Source: Stenotrophomonas sp. ATCM1_4 (GTDB taxonomy: Bacteria; Pseudomonadota; Gammaproteobacteria; Xanthomonadales; Xanthomonadaceae). Taken from it: 64,000 nucleotides of DNA. The position numbers and the translations under genes were made by a program. The notes beneath the pieces were generated by a model. It did not search any database. It saw nothing but the letters and a program-made list of their open reading frames with translations, and was not told the DNA's origin. Where the stretch lies: NCBI RefSeq assembly GCF_004348115.1, contig NZ_QPFB01000001.1:3860028-3924027 (forward strand), in the 5' to 3' direction. This document shows, one piece after another, positions 30,108 through 39,571 of the stretch; position 1 is the first letter of the stretch; each line of letters begins with the position of its first letter.

Positions 30108-31159
30108 GCGCGGCCCCCGCGGGTGCCGACGATCACCTTGAAGCCGTCGCGCTCGGCCGCCACGCGCACCTGGCCGAAGCTCTCGTTGAGGATCTGCTCG
30201 TACGGCAGGTGGCGGTTGGCCACCATGAACAGCTGCCCGCCCGGGCGCAGTGCCTGCGCGGCCACGGCGATGAAGCGCTGGCCGATATCGGGGCGGTCTT
30301 CGCGCGCCGGGGTGTGGAATGGCGGGTTGGAAACGACGAAGTCATAGCGGCCGTCGATGCCGGCGGTGACGTCATGCCAGCGGAAGTCCAGCTTGGCGTT
30401 GCTGCCGGCCAGGTTGCGGCGGGCCAGCGCCAGCGCGCGTGATTCGGCTTCGTACAGGTCCAGCGCGGTGACCTTGGGGCAGCGTGCCAGCACTTCGGCC
30501 GACAGATACCCCCAGCCGGCGCCGAGGTCGGCGCCACGCCCGGCCAGGTCGGCCGGCAGCTGTTCAACCAGCAGCGCCGAGGCCGGGTCGATGCGGTCCC
30601 AGGCGAACACGCCGGGCCGGCTCTGGAAGCGCCCATCGACGATGCCGCGCGGCGCGTCCAGTGCCGCCCAGCGCTTGCGCAGGGCTTCGTCGTGACGGCC
30701 ATCGGCCGGCGCGGTCCAGTAGGTGCGGCAGTGGTTCTTGGTCAACTTGCCGCCCAGCCCGGCCAGCTGCTGCAGGTCGCTCTCACCCGAGCGCGCGCCC
30801 TCGTTGTTGGACTGGCAGGCAACCACGATGCCGCCCGGCGCCAACGACGACAGCGCACGGGCGAACAGCGCGCGGGCCTCATCACGCTGGCGCGGCGGCA
30901 GCACCAGCACCAGCGCATAACGCGTGTCGTCGGCGTCCAGCGCGTCCTCGTCCACCACCTGCCAGCCACTGCGCCCCAGCGCGTCGGCGAACGGGCGGAA
31001 GCTCTGCGCGCAGACCAGTTGCCCCGGCGCGGCGTGCTCGCGCAGCGGCCAGCCATCGCGGGCGCGCAGGAACAACACCGGGCCGGCCGGCCAACGCAGG
31101 CCGGCATGGGAAAAGGGCAGGAACAGGGTTTGCAGCGGGGCGTCTTGCAGGGCGGGCAT
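30104..31159 (-). CDS. rsmC: 16S rRNA (guanine-N2)-methyltransferase RsmC-like
   Basis: This 351-residue protein has the duplicated layout of RsmC/RlmG: a degenerate N-terminal half and a C-terminal SAM-binding domain with DLGAGWGYLSAEVL (motif I) and the catalytic VSNPPFH. The KLTKNHCRTYW segment links the two halves. RsmC methylates G1207 of 16S rRNA. It is translationally coupled to rsuA. Confidence 0.88.
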   Translation of the reverse strand: MPALQDAPLQTLFLPFSHAGLRWPAGPVLFLRARDGWPLREHAAPGQLVCAQSFRPFADALGRSGWQVVDEDALDADDTRYALVLVLPPRQRDEARALFARALSSLAPGGIVVACQSNNEGARSGESDLQQLAGLGGKLTKNHCRTYWTAPADGRHDEALRKRWAALDAPRGIVDGRFQSRPGVFAWDRIDPASALLVEQLPADLAGRGADLGAGWGYLSAEVLARCPKVTALDLYEAESRALALARRNLAGSNAKLDFRWHDVTAGIDGRYDFVVSNPPFHTPAREDRPDIGQRFIAVAAQALRPGGQLFMVANRHLPYEQILNESFGQVRVAAERDGFKVIVGTRGGRA

Positions 31160-31190
31160 GCCGGTACTTCTTGGAACGGGCCGTCCATTC

Positions 31191-31208
31191 TACCGGGGCT
31201 TGGCCCCG
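31191..31208 (-). terminator. Hairpin between DUF3247 and rsmC genes
   Basis: CCGGGGC-TTG-GCCCCGG forms a 7-bp stem in the 62-bp gap downstream of the DUF3247 gene on the minus strand. It lacks a T-tract. Confidence 0.4.
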
Positions 31209-31221
31209 GCCCACCGCAACG

Positions 31222-31527
31222 CTACAGGACCTCGCCCGGCCCCGGCTCGCCCAGCCGCAGCACCTGGCGGACGCTGTCCAGCCAGATCACGTGCTGCTGG
31301 GAGATCCGCGCCAGGTCGTCCAGGCGCACCATGGCGTTGACCCCGGCCTGCTCGGCCGGGTCGGAAAAGTGCTGCAGGCAAGGCCGCATCACCACCGTGC
31401 CGGCGACCCGGCTGCCGTCCTTGAGCACCAGCATCACCCGCGCCTGCCCCGGCAGTTCCCCCGCCAGGGTTTCAAGCGCGGCAATGGTCAGCGGGTCGGA
31501 ATAGACGTGGGGCGCGTAGAGGGCCAT
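31222..31527 (-). CDS. DUF3247 family protein
   Basis: This 101-residue protein looks like DUF3247, a small protein family of Xanthomonadaceae with an SH3-like beta-barrel: VMLVLKDGSRVAGTVVMRPCLQHFSDP followed by VIWLDSVRQVLRLG. The function is unknown. I use ATG 31527; a TTG at 31539 is in frame. It precedes rsuA/rsmC on the same strand. Confidence 0.75.
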   Translation of the reverse strand: MALYAPHVYSDPLTIAALETLAGELPGQARVMLVLKDGSRVAGTVVMRPCLQHFSDPAEQAGVNAMVRLDDLARISQQHVIWLDSVRQVLRLGEPGPGEVL

Positions 31528-31590
31528 GCGAGCGTCCAAGAGTGCTCGCCATCACATTAGCGGGGCGGCGCGTGAAACCGGCGCAAAGAT

Positions 31591-33609
31591 TCAGCGCGGC
31601 AAGCGGGCATCGCGGATGGCGCCCACCAGCTGGGCCACGCTGTACGGCTTGGCGATATGGCCCTGGAAGCCGGCCGAGAACGCACGGCGCCGGTCGTCCT
31701 CGCGGGCCAGCGCGGTCACCGCCACCGCCGGCAGTTCGGCCCCGCCGATGCCCAGCGTCTCGCGCAGGGTGGTGACCAGCCCGTAGCCGTCCATGCCGGG
31801 CATGCCGATGTCGCTGATCAGCACATCGAAGGCCGCGTGGCCACCCATGCCCAGCAGTTCCAGCGCTTCGGCGGCGCTGCTGACGGCCACCACCGAAGCA
31901 CCCTGCTCCTCCAGCAGGCGCTTGAGGTAGACCAGCATGTCCGGCTGGTCCTCGACCGCGAGCATGCGCAGCCCGGCCAGCGCGTGCGCGGCCACCACCT
32001 GTGCGCCGATCGGGCCACGCTGCACCTTGCGCCGCGGTCGCCCGTCCGCCTCGCGGGCGCGATGGACCGGCAGCCGCAGCCGGAAGGTGGCCCCCCGGCC
32101 CTCGCCGGCACTCTCGGCCGACACCGTGCCGCCATGCAGTTCGGTCAGCTGCTGGACGATGGCCAAGCCCAGCCCGAGCCCGCCATGGCGCCGGGTGGTG
32201 GTGCCATCGGCCTGGCTGAAGCGGCTGAACAGCTGCTGCAGGAACTCCGGCGCGATGCCGTCGCCGTCGTCGCTGACCCGTACTTCGTAATGCTCGCCGT
32301 CGCGCAGCACGCGGATGTGGATATGGCCTTCGACGGCGGTGAACTTGATCGCGTTGGAGAGCAGGTTGGAGAGGATCTGGCGGATGCGGGTGGCATCGCC
32401 CAGCACCTGGCAGGGGTGCTCGGGCAGCGACAGGGTCAGCTCCTGCGCCTTGCCTTCGGCCACCAGTTCCTGCGCGCGGACGGTGTCGCGCACCTGCTCG
32501 GCCAGGTCCAGCACCTCCACCTCCAGCTGCACCTTGCCCAGCAGCATGCTGCTCAGGTCGAGCATGTCCGACATCAGGTGCTTCTGCGTCATCGCGCTGC
32601 TGGCGATCACCTCCAGCCCCTTGCGCATCGGGTGGTCGGCGTCCATGCGCTGCAGCAGCAGCTCGCTCCAGCCCAGCACCGTGGTCAACGGCGTGCGCAG
32701 TTCATGCGACAGCGTGGCCAGGAATTCATCCTTCATCCGCGCGGTGCCTTCGGCGGCGTTGCGTGCGGCACGCTCGGCGGCGAGCAGTTCCTCGCGCGCC
32801 ATGTCGATCTCGCGGCGCTCGGTGACGTCCGGGCTGTTGCCGGCCAGGCCGATGAAGCGGCCGTCCGGGGAGAATCGCGGCACGGCATTCATCTCCAGCC
32901 AGCGCCATTGCCCGTCGTGGCGGCGCACGCGCACGCTCATGTGCAGCTCGCGGCGCTCGGCCAGGGCCGCTTCGAGTTCGTACCCGAACGGCGCCAGGTC
33001 GTCGGGATGCAGCAGCTTCTGCCAATGCCCGGGGCCGATGTCCACGTCCGGGGCCAGGCCGAAGTAGGTGCCGAAGGCGGCGTTGACGAAACGTACCTGG
33101 CCCAGGTCATCCAGCACCCAGACCGGCATCGGCAGGCCGTCGGCCAGCGCGCTGAAGCGCGCCTCGCTTTCGGCAAGCTCGATTTCCACCCGCTTGGCCT
33201 CGGAGATGTCGAAGAACAGCATCGCCACCCGGCATTGCTCCGGCGCACCGACGCGCACGGCCTCCACCGAGTACCAGCGGCCGAGCTCGCGCACCTCGCG
33301 CTCGAACTGCACCATCCGCCCTTCACGCACCACGTGGCCGAACAACTGGAACCAGTACGGCTCCACCCCCGGCAGCACCTCACGCACGCGCCGGCCGGTC
33401 ACCTCGGCCAGGCCGGTGATGCGCTCGAACGCGCGGTTGACCTTCAGGTAACGGAAATCGACGGCCTCCTCATTCTCGAACAGCAGCTCGATCACGCAGA
33501 AGCCGGTTCCCACCGCATCGAACACCTCCCGGTACAGGGAGGCATTCTCCAGGTCCAGGTCAGGCAGGTTGGGAAGCGGGCGGCGGATTTCGTGGTCGAA
33601 GGGGAGCAT
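31591..33609 (-). CDS. Hybrid sensor histidine kinase, PAS-PAS-HisKA-HATPase-REC
   Basis: This 672-residue soluble kinase has two PAS domains (about residues 25-135 and 145-270), a dimerisation domain with phosphorylatable His302 in SHELRTPL, and an ATPase domain with N, G1 (DDGDGIAP) and G2 (HGGLGLGLAI) boxes. A C-terminal receiver domain has Asp600 in LISDIGMPG. No membrane segment is seen, so it senses a cytoplasmic signal. No response regulator or output gene is adjacent, making it an orphan. It is divergent from the DUF3016 gene. Confidence 0.92.
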   Translation of the reverse strand: MLPFDHEIRRPLPNLPDLDLENASLYREVFDAVGTGFCVIELLFENEEAVDFRYLKVNRAFERITGLAEVTGRRVREVLPGVEPYWFQLFGHVVREGRMVQFEREVRELGRWYSVEAVRVGAPEQCRVAMLFFDISEAKRVEIELAESEARFSALADGLPMPVWVLDDLGQVRFVNAAFGTYFGLAPDVDIGPGHWQKLLHPDDLAPFGYELEAALAERRELHMSVRVRRHDGQWRWLEMNAVPRFSPDGRFIGLAGNSPDVTERREIDMAREELLAAERAARNAAEGTARMKDEFLATLSHELRTPLTTVLGWSELLLQRMDADHPMRKGLEVIASSAMTQKHLMSDMLDLSSMLLGKVQLEVEVLDLAEQVRDTVRAQELVAEGKAQELTLSLPEHPCQVLGDATRIRQILSNLLSNAIKFTAVEGHIHIRVLRDGEHYEVRVSDDGDGIAPEFLQQLFSRFSQADGTTTRRHGGLGLGLAIVQQLTELHGGTVSAESAGEGRGATFRLRLPVHRAREADGRPRRKVQRGPIGAQVVAAHALAGLRMLAVEDQPDMLVYLKRLLEEQGASVVAVSSAAEALELLGMGGHAAFDVLISDIGMPGMDGYGLVTTLRETLGIGGAELPAVAVTALAREDDRRRAFSAGFQGHIAKPYSVAQLVGAIRDARLPR

Positions 33610-33684
33610 CGGCGGGGCGTTCGGGGGGCGTACTCGGGCTGGCGGCGGCGCTGCTGCAGTCTGCGCAGCGGGCGATCCACAGGA

Positions 33685-33704
33685 CGTGATGATGAACCAT
33701 CACG
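33685..33704. promoter_or_regulatory. Dyad in the kinase/DUF3016 divergent region
   Basis: CGTGATG-ATGAAC-CATCACG has 7-bp arms and lies between the two divergent starts. A TTGACA hexamer at 33723-33728 could be the -35 of the DUF3016 gene, though no good -10 follows. Confidence 0.4.
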
Positions 33705-33795
33705 CAATCCGGGGCTGGCAGGTTGACAGCGTTCATTGCCGGCTCTCCCAACCCCGATCACACTTGGCCCATCCCAACCCACCGGAGTACGTGCC

Positions 33796-34365
33796 ATGAG
33801 AACCCTGACCGTCACCGGACTTGGCCTGGCCTGCCTGCTGGCGGTTGCCGGTGCCCATGCCAAGCCGCGCAACGTGTCCGACCCGGAGGCCCCGCGTGCC
33901 CTGCCCACCGAAGGTACGGTGCAGGTGCAGTGGACCGACCCGGCCCAGTTCACCGAGCTGCGCACCAGCCGCAACCGCTGGGAGGCCCAGCGCGGTGACT
34001 GGGTGGTGACCCTGGCCGAACACCTGCGCAAGCAGGCCGACAAGCGCCTGCCCGAAGGACAGAAGCTGGACGTGACCATCACCGACATCAAGCGTGCCGG
34101 TGACTACGAGCCGTGGCATGGGCCGCAGATGGACGACGTGCGCTTCCTGCGTGACATCTACCCGCCACGCATCAACCTGCAGTTCACCCTGACCGATGCC
34201 AACGGCCAGGTGATCGACCAGGGCGAGCGTCGGCTGTCGGACACCGGCTACCTGTTCAACAGCAGCCTGCCCAGCAACACCGATCCGCTGCGTTACGAGA
34301 AGCGCCTGCTCGACGATTGGCTGCGCCGCGAGCTGCAACCGGAACGCAAGACCGCCGGGCTGTAA
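33796..34365 (+). CDS. Secreted DUF3016 protein
   Basis: This 189-residue protein has a signal peptide (MRTLTVTGLGLACLLAVAGAHA, cleaved before KPRN). The conserved block VQVQWTDPAQFTE, then LAEHLRKQADKRLPEGQKLDVTITDIKRAG and the later DVRFLRDIYPPRI, is characteristic of DUF3016. It is probably periplasmic or surface-linked; the function is unknown. It is monocistronic with a hairpin downstream. Confidence 0.85.
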   Translation: MRTLTVTGLGLACLLAVAGAHAKPRNVSDPEAPRALPTEGTVQVQWTDPAQFTELRTSRNRWEAQRGDWVVTLAEHLRKQADKRLPEGQKLDVTITDIKRAGDYEPWHGPQMDDVRFLRDIYPPRINLQFTLTDANGQVIDQGERRLSDTGYLFNSSLPSNTDPLRYEKRLLDDWLRRELQPERKTAGL

Positions 34366-34390
34366 TTCCACCCGAACGGGCATTACCAGG

Positions 34391-34412
34391 AAGGGCCGCG
34401 CATGCGGCCCTT
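34391..34412 (+). terminator. Hairpin after DUF3016
   Basis: AAGGGCCGC-GCAT-GCGGCCCTT is a 9-bp perfect stem followed by CTGCATGG. The same stem and flank recur at 42436-42457 after the DUF3297 gene. Confidence 0.7.
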
Positions 34413-34437
34413 CTGCATGGGTGGCCGGCGGCGCGGC

Positions 34438-35514
34438 TTACTCGCCCAGGTAGACGCGCGGGGTGCGCTTGAGGCTGCACGGCAAGCGATAGGCGCTGGT
34501 GTTGCAGCGCGGGGCCAGCTCGGAAATGGTCGGCGCATTGCCCCACAGCTGCACGATGCTGCCGTGGCCCGCCTGCGGGTGGTCGGTGAGGTCGATGGTG
34601 AGCATGTCCATCGACACGCGGCCGATCAGTTGACCGGGCACGCCATCGATCAACACCGGCGTGCCATTGGGCGCGAACTGCGGGTAGCCATCGGCATAGC
34701 CCATCGCCACCACGCCGACGCGGGTCGGGCGCTGGGCGATGAACCGCGCGCCATAGCCCAGCGGCTCACCGACACCCAGCTCGCGCACCGCGATGACCCG
34801 CGACTGCAACGTCATCACCGGGCGCAACTGCGCCGCGTGCGGGCTGGGCTGCGGGTACAGCGGATCGGCGCCGTACAGCATCAGGCCCGGGCGCACCCAG
34901 TCGCTGCGCACGTCCGGCCAGCCCAGCAGCGCCGGCGAATTGCACAGGCTGGTCTCGCCGGCCAGGCCGGCGATGGCGTGCTGGAACACGTCCAACTGCT
35001 CGCGGGTTCGGTTGCTGTCCAGTTCGTCGGCGCGCGCCAGGTGGCTCATCATCACCAGCGGTCCCACGGTGGGCAGCGCGCTCAGGCGCGCGTGCGCATC
35101 GCGGAACTGATCCGGCGACAACCCCAGCCGGTGCATGCCGCTGTCCAGCTTCAGCCAGATGCGCAGCGTGGCATCGGTGCGGAAGGCTTCCACCGCCTCC
35201 AGCTGCCACGACGAGGACACCACCGTCCACAGGTCATGCTCGACGATCAGCGGCAACTCGGCCGCATCGAAGAAGCCTTCCATCAGCAGGATCGGCCCGC
35301 GGATGCCGGCCTGGCGCAGCTCCAGCGCTTCCTCGATGCAGGCCACGCCGAAACCGTCGGCCTCGTCCTGCAGCGCGCGTGCGCAGGTCACCGCACCGTG
35401 GCCGTAGGCGTCGGCCTTGATGATCGCCAAGGCCTTGCCGCCCCCCAACTGGCGGGCCAGCCGGTAGTTATGGCGCAACGCCTCCAGGTCGATCAGTGCC
35501 TGTGCCGGGCGCAT
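34438..35514 (-). CDS. alr: Alanine racemase
   Basis: This 358-residue PLP enzyme has the Schiff-base lysine Lys33 in [10 protein letters not shown], the catalytic tyrosine region GYGARF, and GYADGYPQ, followed later by [12 protein letters not shown]. It interconverts L- and D-alanine for peptidoglycan and for alanine catabolism. Its start shares one base with the dadA stop (TGATG), so it is coupled to D-amino-acid dehydrogenase. That arrangement marks it as a catabolic DadX-like racemase, though no second racemase is visible to compare. Confidence 0.95.
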   Translation of the reverse strand: MRPAQALIDLEALRHNYRLARQLGGGKALAIIKADAYGHGAVTCARALQDEADGFGVACIEEALELRQAGIRGPILLMEGFFDAAELPLIVEHDLWTVVSSSWQLEAVEAFRTDATLRIWLKLDSGMHRLGLSPDQFRDAHARLSALPTVGPLVMMSHLARADELDSNRTREQLDVFQHAIAGLAGETSLCNSPALLGWPDVRSDWVRPGLMLYGADPLYPQPSPHAAQLRPVMTLQSRVIAVRELGVGEPLGYGARFIAQRPTRVGVVAMGYADGYPQFAPNGTPVLIDGVPGQLIGRVSMDMLTIDLTDHPQAGHGSIVQLWGNAPTISELAPRCNTSAYRLPCSLKRTPRVYLGE

Positions 35515-36779
35515 CAGTGCTGTCCCTTGCCGTAGCGGAAGATGTCCAGGCCTTCGCTGCTGATCTGCGGCGTCCTGCCGCTCATCAGGTCGGCCAGGTA
35601 ACGGCCCGAGCCGGCGGCCATGGTCCAACCCAGCGTGCCGTGGCCGGTGTTGAGGAACAGGTTGCGGTACGGCGTGGCGCCGATCACCGGGGTGCCGTCC
35701 GGCGTGGCCGGGCGCAGGCCGGTCCAGAACGTGGCCTTGGACAGGTCGCCACCCTGCGGGTACAGGTCGTTGACCACCTTCTCCAGCGTGGCGCGGCGAC
35801 GCGCCTCCAGCGACAGGTCGAAGCCGGCCACCTCGGCCATGCCGCCGACGCGGATGCGGTCCTCGAAGCGGGTGATGGCGATCTTGTAGCTCTCGTCCAG
35901 GATGGTCGAGTTCGGTGCCATCGCCGCATCGGTGATGGGCAGGGTCAGCGAATAACCCTTCAGCGGGTAGACCGGCAGGCGCATCCCCAGCGGCGCCAGC
36001 AGCTGCGGCGAGTAACTGCCCAGCGCCAGCACGTACTGGTCGGCGGTTTCCAGCGCGCCGTTGACGCGCACACCGGTGATGCGGTCGCCGTCGCCCTGGA
36101 TCGCGCTGATGTCCTGGTCGAAGCGGAACTCCACGCCCGCATCGGCGGCCAGCGCCGCCAGCTTGCGGGTGAACAGCTGGCAGTCGCCGGTCTGGTCCTC
36201 GGGCAGCCGCAGCGCGCCGACCAGCAGGTCGGTCTTGCTGGCCAGCGCCGGTTCCACACGGGCGATGCCCTGGCGGTCCAGCACCTCGTACGGCACGCCG
36301 TACTGGCGCAGCACCTCGATGTCCTGGGCGGCGGCGTCGAGCTGCTGCTGGGTGCGGAACAGCTGGGTGGTGCCGAGCTGGCGGCCTTCATAGTCGATGC
36401 CAGTGGCCGCGCGCAGTTCGTTGATGCAGTCGCGGCTGTAGTCGGACACCCGCACCATGCGCGCCTTGTTCACCGCGTAACGGGCCGCGGTGCAGTTGCG
36501 CAGCATCTGCCACAGCCAGCGGTACTGGTTCAGGTCGGCGGTGGGGCGGATCGCCAGCGGCGCGTGTTCCTCGAACAGCCACTTGATGGCCTTGAACGGC
36601 ACGCCCGGGGCAGCCCAGGGCGAGGTGTAGCCAAAGGACAGCTGACCGGCGTTGGCAAAGCTGGTTTCCAGCGCCGGGCCCGGCTGCCGGTCGACCACGG
36701 TGACGTCATAGCCGGCCTGCCGCAGATACCAGGCACTAGTCGTGCCGATCACACCGCTGCCAAGCACCAGAACTCGCAT
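35514..36779 (-). CDS. dadA: D-amino acid dehydrogenase small subunit
   Basis: This 421-residue FAD enzyme oxidises D-alanine to pyruvate at the inner membrane. It has the dinucleotide motif [26 protein letters not shown] at the N-terminus, YTSPWAAPG, and the C-terminal [16 protein letters not shown] block. The gene is first in the dadA-alr operon and is transcribed divergently from an Lrp-type regulator, the classical arrangement for alanine catabolism. Confidence 0.95.
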   Translation of the reverse strand: MRVLVLGSGVIGTTSAWYLRQAGYDVTVVDRQPGPALETSFANAGQLSFGYTSPWAAPGVPFKAIKWLFEEHAPLAIRPTADLNQYRWLWQMLRNCTAARYAVNKARMVRVSDYSRDCINELRAATGIDYEGRQLGTTQLFRTQQQLDAAAQDIEVLRQYGVPYEVLDRQGIARVEPALASKTDLLVGALRLPEDQTGDCQLFTRKLAALAADAGVEFRFDQDISAIQGDGDRITGVRVNGALETADQYVLALGSYSPQLLAPLGMRLPVYPLKGYSLTLPITDAAMAPNSTILDESYKIAITRFEDRIRVGGMAEVAGFDLSLEARRRATLEKVVNDLYPQGGDLSKATFWTGLRPATPDGTPVIGATPYRNLFLNTGHGTLGWTMAAGSGRYLADLMSGRTPQISSEGLDIFRYGKGQH

Positions 36780-36803
36780 TGCCCTCTCCTGACCCGATCA
36801 TTC

Positions 36804-36892
36804 CCTGCCCGGGAGTGGGCAGGCACTGGAAACGGCGCAGTATATTCAGGTCCTTCCAGAACTTTTCCCTGTATTGATTGGCAGATGCAGGG
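36804..36892. promoter_or_regulatory. dadA promoter and probable Lrp-type operator
   Basis: On the minus strand TATACT (36844-36839) is a good -10 about 60 bp before dadA with no recognisable -35. A dyad CCCTG-N16-CAGGG (36867-36892) is centred near -47, where an Lrp-type activator would sit. A small hairpin CCTGCCC/GGGCAGG (36804-36823) lies in the dadA leader. Confidence 0.5.
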
Positions 36893-36928
36893 TAATTTCT
36901 TGTTTCGTTCATCAAAAGCAGAATCCCG

Positions 36929-37408
36929 ATGGCCACCCGCAGCCGCGAACTGGACAAGATCGACCGCAGGATCCTGCGCATCCTGCAGCAGGAAGGCCGT
37001 ATTTCCTTCACCGAACTGGGCGAACGGGTGGGGCTGTCGACCACGCCCTGCACCGACCGGGTGCGCCGCCTGGAACGCGAAGGGGTGATCACCGGGTACT
37101 ACGCCCGGCTCGATCCACAGTTCGTGAAGGCCAGCCTGCTGGTGTTCGTGGAGATCAGCCTGGCCTACAAGTCCGGCGACATCTTCGAGGAGTTCCGCCG
37201 CGCCGCGCTCAAGCTGCCCAACGTGCTGGAGTGCCACCTGGTATCGGGCGACTTCGACTACCTGCTCAAGGCCCGCATCAACGAAATGGCCTCCTACCGC
37301 AAGCTGCTGGGCAGCACCCTGCTGACCATGCCGCACGTGCGCGAATCCAAGAGCTACATCGTGATGGAAGAGGTGAAGGAGACCTTGTCGCTGCCGATTG
37401 ATGAGTGA
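36929..37408 (+). CDS. Lrp/AsnC family regulator of dadA
   Basis: This 159-residue protein has an N-terminal helix-turn-helix (LDKIDRRILRILQQEGRISFTELGERVGLSTTPCTDRVRRLEREGVI, read over its length) and the C-terminal RAM domain (CHLVSGDFDYLLKARI). It closely resembles Lrp/DadR and lies divergently from dadA-alr. It probably activates dadA-alr in response to alanine; the role of global Lrp cannot be excluded. Confidence 0.88.
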   Translation: MATRSRELDKIDRRILRILQQEGRISFTELGERVGLSTTPCTDRVRRLEREGVITGYYARLDPQFVKASLLVFVEISLAYKSGDIFEEFRRAALKLPNVLECHLVSGDFDYLLKARINEMASYRKLLGSTLLTMPHVRESKSYIVMEEVKETLSLPIDE

Positions 37409-37477
37409 GTGGCCGACGGCAGGAGTCCCCCTCGCCTACGCCTTCGTCGCAAGGGCGGCGCAGTCAGGCGCGCTGCA

Positions 37478-37546
37478 GGGAGCGGGAGCGCCGTGCGTCC
37501 GCCCGCTCCCTTTCGTGCAGCAAAGGGGAGGGCTGGGGAGAGGCCC
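37478..37546 (+). terminator. Hairpin after the Lrp-type gene with an attached repeat
   Basis: GGGAGCGGG (37478-37486) pairs with CCCGCTCCC (37502-37510), followed by TTTCGT. The downstream strand (37508-37546) matches the right arm of the large inverted repeat at 51657-51785 at 32 of 39 positions. Confidence 0.6.
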
Positions 37547-37568
37547 ATTCACGCATGGAAAACACACG

Positions 37569-38000
37569 TCACCTCTGCGGCTTGGCTCCGGCCGGCGGCG
37601 GCACGATGCGCTGGCCGACGCCGCTCGGCTCGGTGGTGTGGTATCGCCCCGTCCGCGGGTCGAAGACCCGGTTCGGCCCGGCCTGGCGCATGCCTTCGAC
37701 CCGCTGGCCCTTGCTGTCGTAGATCGGGCGCATCGGCGGTGGCGGGGTCACCGGCTTGATCGGCGGCTTGGTCGGTCGTGGCGGCGGTGGCACCCGCGGT
37801 TGCGGGTCCTCGCGCTGCGCGTCGTCGCGGGTAGGCGGCGGCACGCTCGACGGGCGGGTGGCCGTCGGTGAGGTCGGCGGTGGCGAACCCGGAAGGCTCA
37901 CCGGCCGCGTGGCGGTCGGCGAGGCCGGGGCCTGCAACTGGGCCAGCGCCGTCACCGGCAGGAGCAATGCGACAAGCAATACCGTGGTCGTGCGGAACAT
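37569..38000 (-). CDS. Secreted proline-rich protein
   Basis: This 143-residue protein has a signal peptide (MFRTTTVLLVALLLPVTALA, then QLQAP) and a low-complexity Pro/Thr/Arg-rich middle with PTATRPVSLPG and PTATRPSSVPP repeats. The C-terminal segment, YDSKGQRVEGMRQAGPNRVFDPRTGRYHTT, is the most conserved-looking. No function is known; such proteins often lie in the periplasm or envelope. AGGGA precedes the ATG at 6-7 bp. The much longer open frame upstream lacks coding bias. Confidence 0.7.
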   Translation of the reverse strand: MFRTTTVLLVALLLPVTALAQLQAPASPTATRPVSLPGSPPPTSPTATRPSSVPPPTRDDAQREDPQPRVPPPPRPTKPPIKPVTPPPPMRPIYDSKGQRVEGMRQAGPNRVFDPRTGRYHTTEPSGVGQRIVPPPAGAKPQR

Positions 38001-38102
38001 CACCCGTCCCTGTCTGTATCCGGCTCGAAGCATGCACCCATTCGACTTGCATGGCGATGAACCGGCCACCACCATGGTTCCCTGCCCCACGGATTCCTCG
38101 CC

Positions 38103-38570
38103 ATGACCGCCTTCGACCTGACACCCCCCAGCACTGCACAACGTGATGCCCTCATCGCTGGCCTGAGCGAGGAGGAAAAGCGCGTACTGCTGCAGCACGG
38201 CACCGAGGCGCCGTTCTGCGGCGTGTTCCTGGACAACAAGCGCGAGGGCGTCTACTGCTGCCGGCTGTGCGCGCTGCCGTTGTTCCGCTCCAGCACCAAG
38301 TTCGACTCCGGCACCGGCTGGCCCAGCTTCTTCGCCCCGTTCGACCCGGCCCATGTCGGCGAGATCCGCGATACCAGCCACGGCATGGTGCGCACCGAGA
38401 TCGTCTGCGCCCGCTGCGGCAGCCACCTGGGCCATGTGTTCCCGGACGGCCCGCCGCCGACCTTCGAGCGGCACTGCCTGAACTCGGTGTCGCTGGGCTT
38501 CGTCGACCAGGGCCAGCCCTACCCCGACCCGTTGCAGCGCGGCGGCGCCGAGGCCGAACCGGCGCGCTGA
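38103..38570 (+). CDS. msrB: Peptide methionine-R-sulfoxide reductase
   Basis: This 155-residue MsrB has zinc ligands in CRLC and CARCG, the GTGWPSF substrate motif, GSHLGHVF, and the catalytic cysteine in HCLNSVSLGF. It repairs methionine-R-sulfoxide in proteins with thioredoxin as reductant. It is probably cytoplasmic since no signal peptide is seen. A GTAG repeat separates it from motA. Confidence 0.95.
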   Translation: MTAFDLTPPSTAQRDALIAGLSEEEKRVLLQHGTEAPFCGVFLDNKREGVYCCRLCALPLFRSSTKFDSGTGWPSFFAPFDPAHVGEIRDTSHGMVRTEIVCARCGSHLGHVFPDGPPPTFERHCLNSVSLGFVDQGQPYPDPLQRGGAEAEPAR

Positions 38571-38630
38571 GCCATCGCGCCGAGCGATGCCGGGCATGGC
38601 GGCGCCTGGCCGCCTGCACGCACGCCCTGC

Positions 38631-38653
38631 GTCGCGGCCAAGGCCGCGCCTAC
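38631..38653 (-). repeat. GTAG (SMAG-like) hairpin upstream of motA
   Basis: CGCGGCC-AA-GGCCGCG (38633-38648) is followed by CTAC at 38650-38653, so the minus strand reads GTAG then the hairpin. It is 54 bp before motA. Confidence 0.65.
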
Positions 38654-38706
38654 AGAATCCGGCGAGCGTGCCGACAACGGGATATCCCCTTCCCCGTGCC
38701 CGCACC

Positions 38707-39561
38707 ATGCTCATCCTCGTTGGCCTGCTCATCGTCATCATCAGCGTGCTCGGCGGCTACGTCGGCGCGCACGGCCGCCTGGGCGCGTTGTGGCAGCCTT
38801 ACGAGCTGGTCATCATCGGCGGCGCAGCGCTGGGCGCGTTCCTGGTCGGCACGCCGGTCAAGACCGTCAAGCAGACGCTCAAGGCCGTGGTCGGCGTCTT
38901 CAAGGGGCCGCAGTACAAGCGCCAGGACTACCTGGACGTGCTCAGCCTGCTGTACGAACTGCTCAACAAGGCCCGCCGCGAAGGCTTCATGGCGCTGGAG
39001 GACCACGTCGAGCGACCGCAGGAAAGCCCGGTGTTCGCCAACTACCCCAAGGTGCTGGCCGACCACCACCTGATGGACTTCATCACCGACTGCCTGCGCC
39101 TGATGATCGGCTCCAACATCGAGCCGCACGAGCTCGAGCCACTGCTGGAACTGGAGCTGGAAAAACACCACCACGAGGCCATCGAGCCGGCGCACGTGCT
39201 CAACAAGGTGGCCGATGGCCTGCCCGGCTTCGGCATCGTCGCCGCGGTGCTGGGCATCGTGATCACCATGGGTTCGATCGGCGGTGACATCAAGGAAGTC
39301 GGCGCCCACGTGGCCGGCGCGCTGGTCGGCACCTTCCTCGGCATCCTGCTCGGCTACGGCTTCATCGGCCCGCTGGCGGCGGCGGTGGAAGCACGCGCCG
39401 AACAGGACGCGCGCATCTACGAGTCGGTCAAGACCGCATTGCTGGCCTGCCTGCGCGGCTACAACCCAAAGATCGCGCTGGAGTTCGCGCGCAAGACCGT
39501 GCCCTCGGCACTGCGCCCGGGCTTCAGCGAGTTCGAGCAGCACCTGAAGTCGGTCAAGTAA
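38707..39561 (+). CDS. motA: Flagellar motor stator protein MotA
   Basis: This 284-residue protein has four membrane helices and the MotA signature: PGFGIVAAVLGIVITM, then GALVGTFLGILLGYGFIGPL, and the cytoplasmic loop containing PRRE-like charged residues (AEARAEQDARIYESVK region). With MotB it forms the ion-driven torque unit. ATG 38707 starts at the first helix; the frame extends upstream without coding bias. No other flagellar genes are nearby. Confidence 0.93.
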   Translation: MLILVGLLIVIISVLGGYVGAHGRLGALWQPYELVIIGGAALGAFLVGTPVKTVKQTLKAVVGVFKGPQYKRQDYLDVLSLLYELLNKARREGFMALEDHVERPQESPVFANYPKVLADHHLMDFITDCLRLMIGSNIEPHELEPLLELELEKHHHEAIEPAHVLNKVADGLPGFGIVAAVLGIVITMGSIGGDIKEVGAHVAGALVGTFLGILLGYGFIGPLAAAVEARAEQDARIYESVKTALLACLRGYNPKIALEFARKTVPSALRPGFSEFEQHLKSVK

Positions 39562-39571
39562 GGCAGCCACG

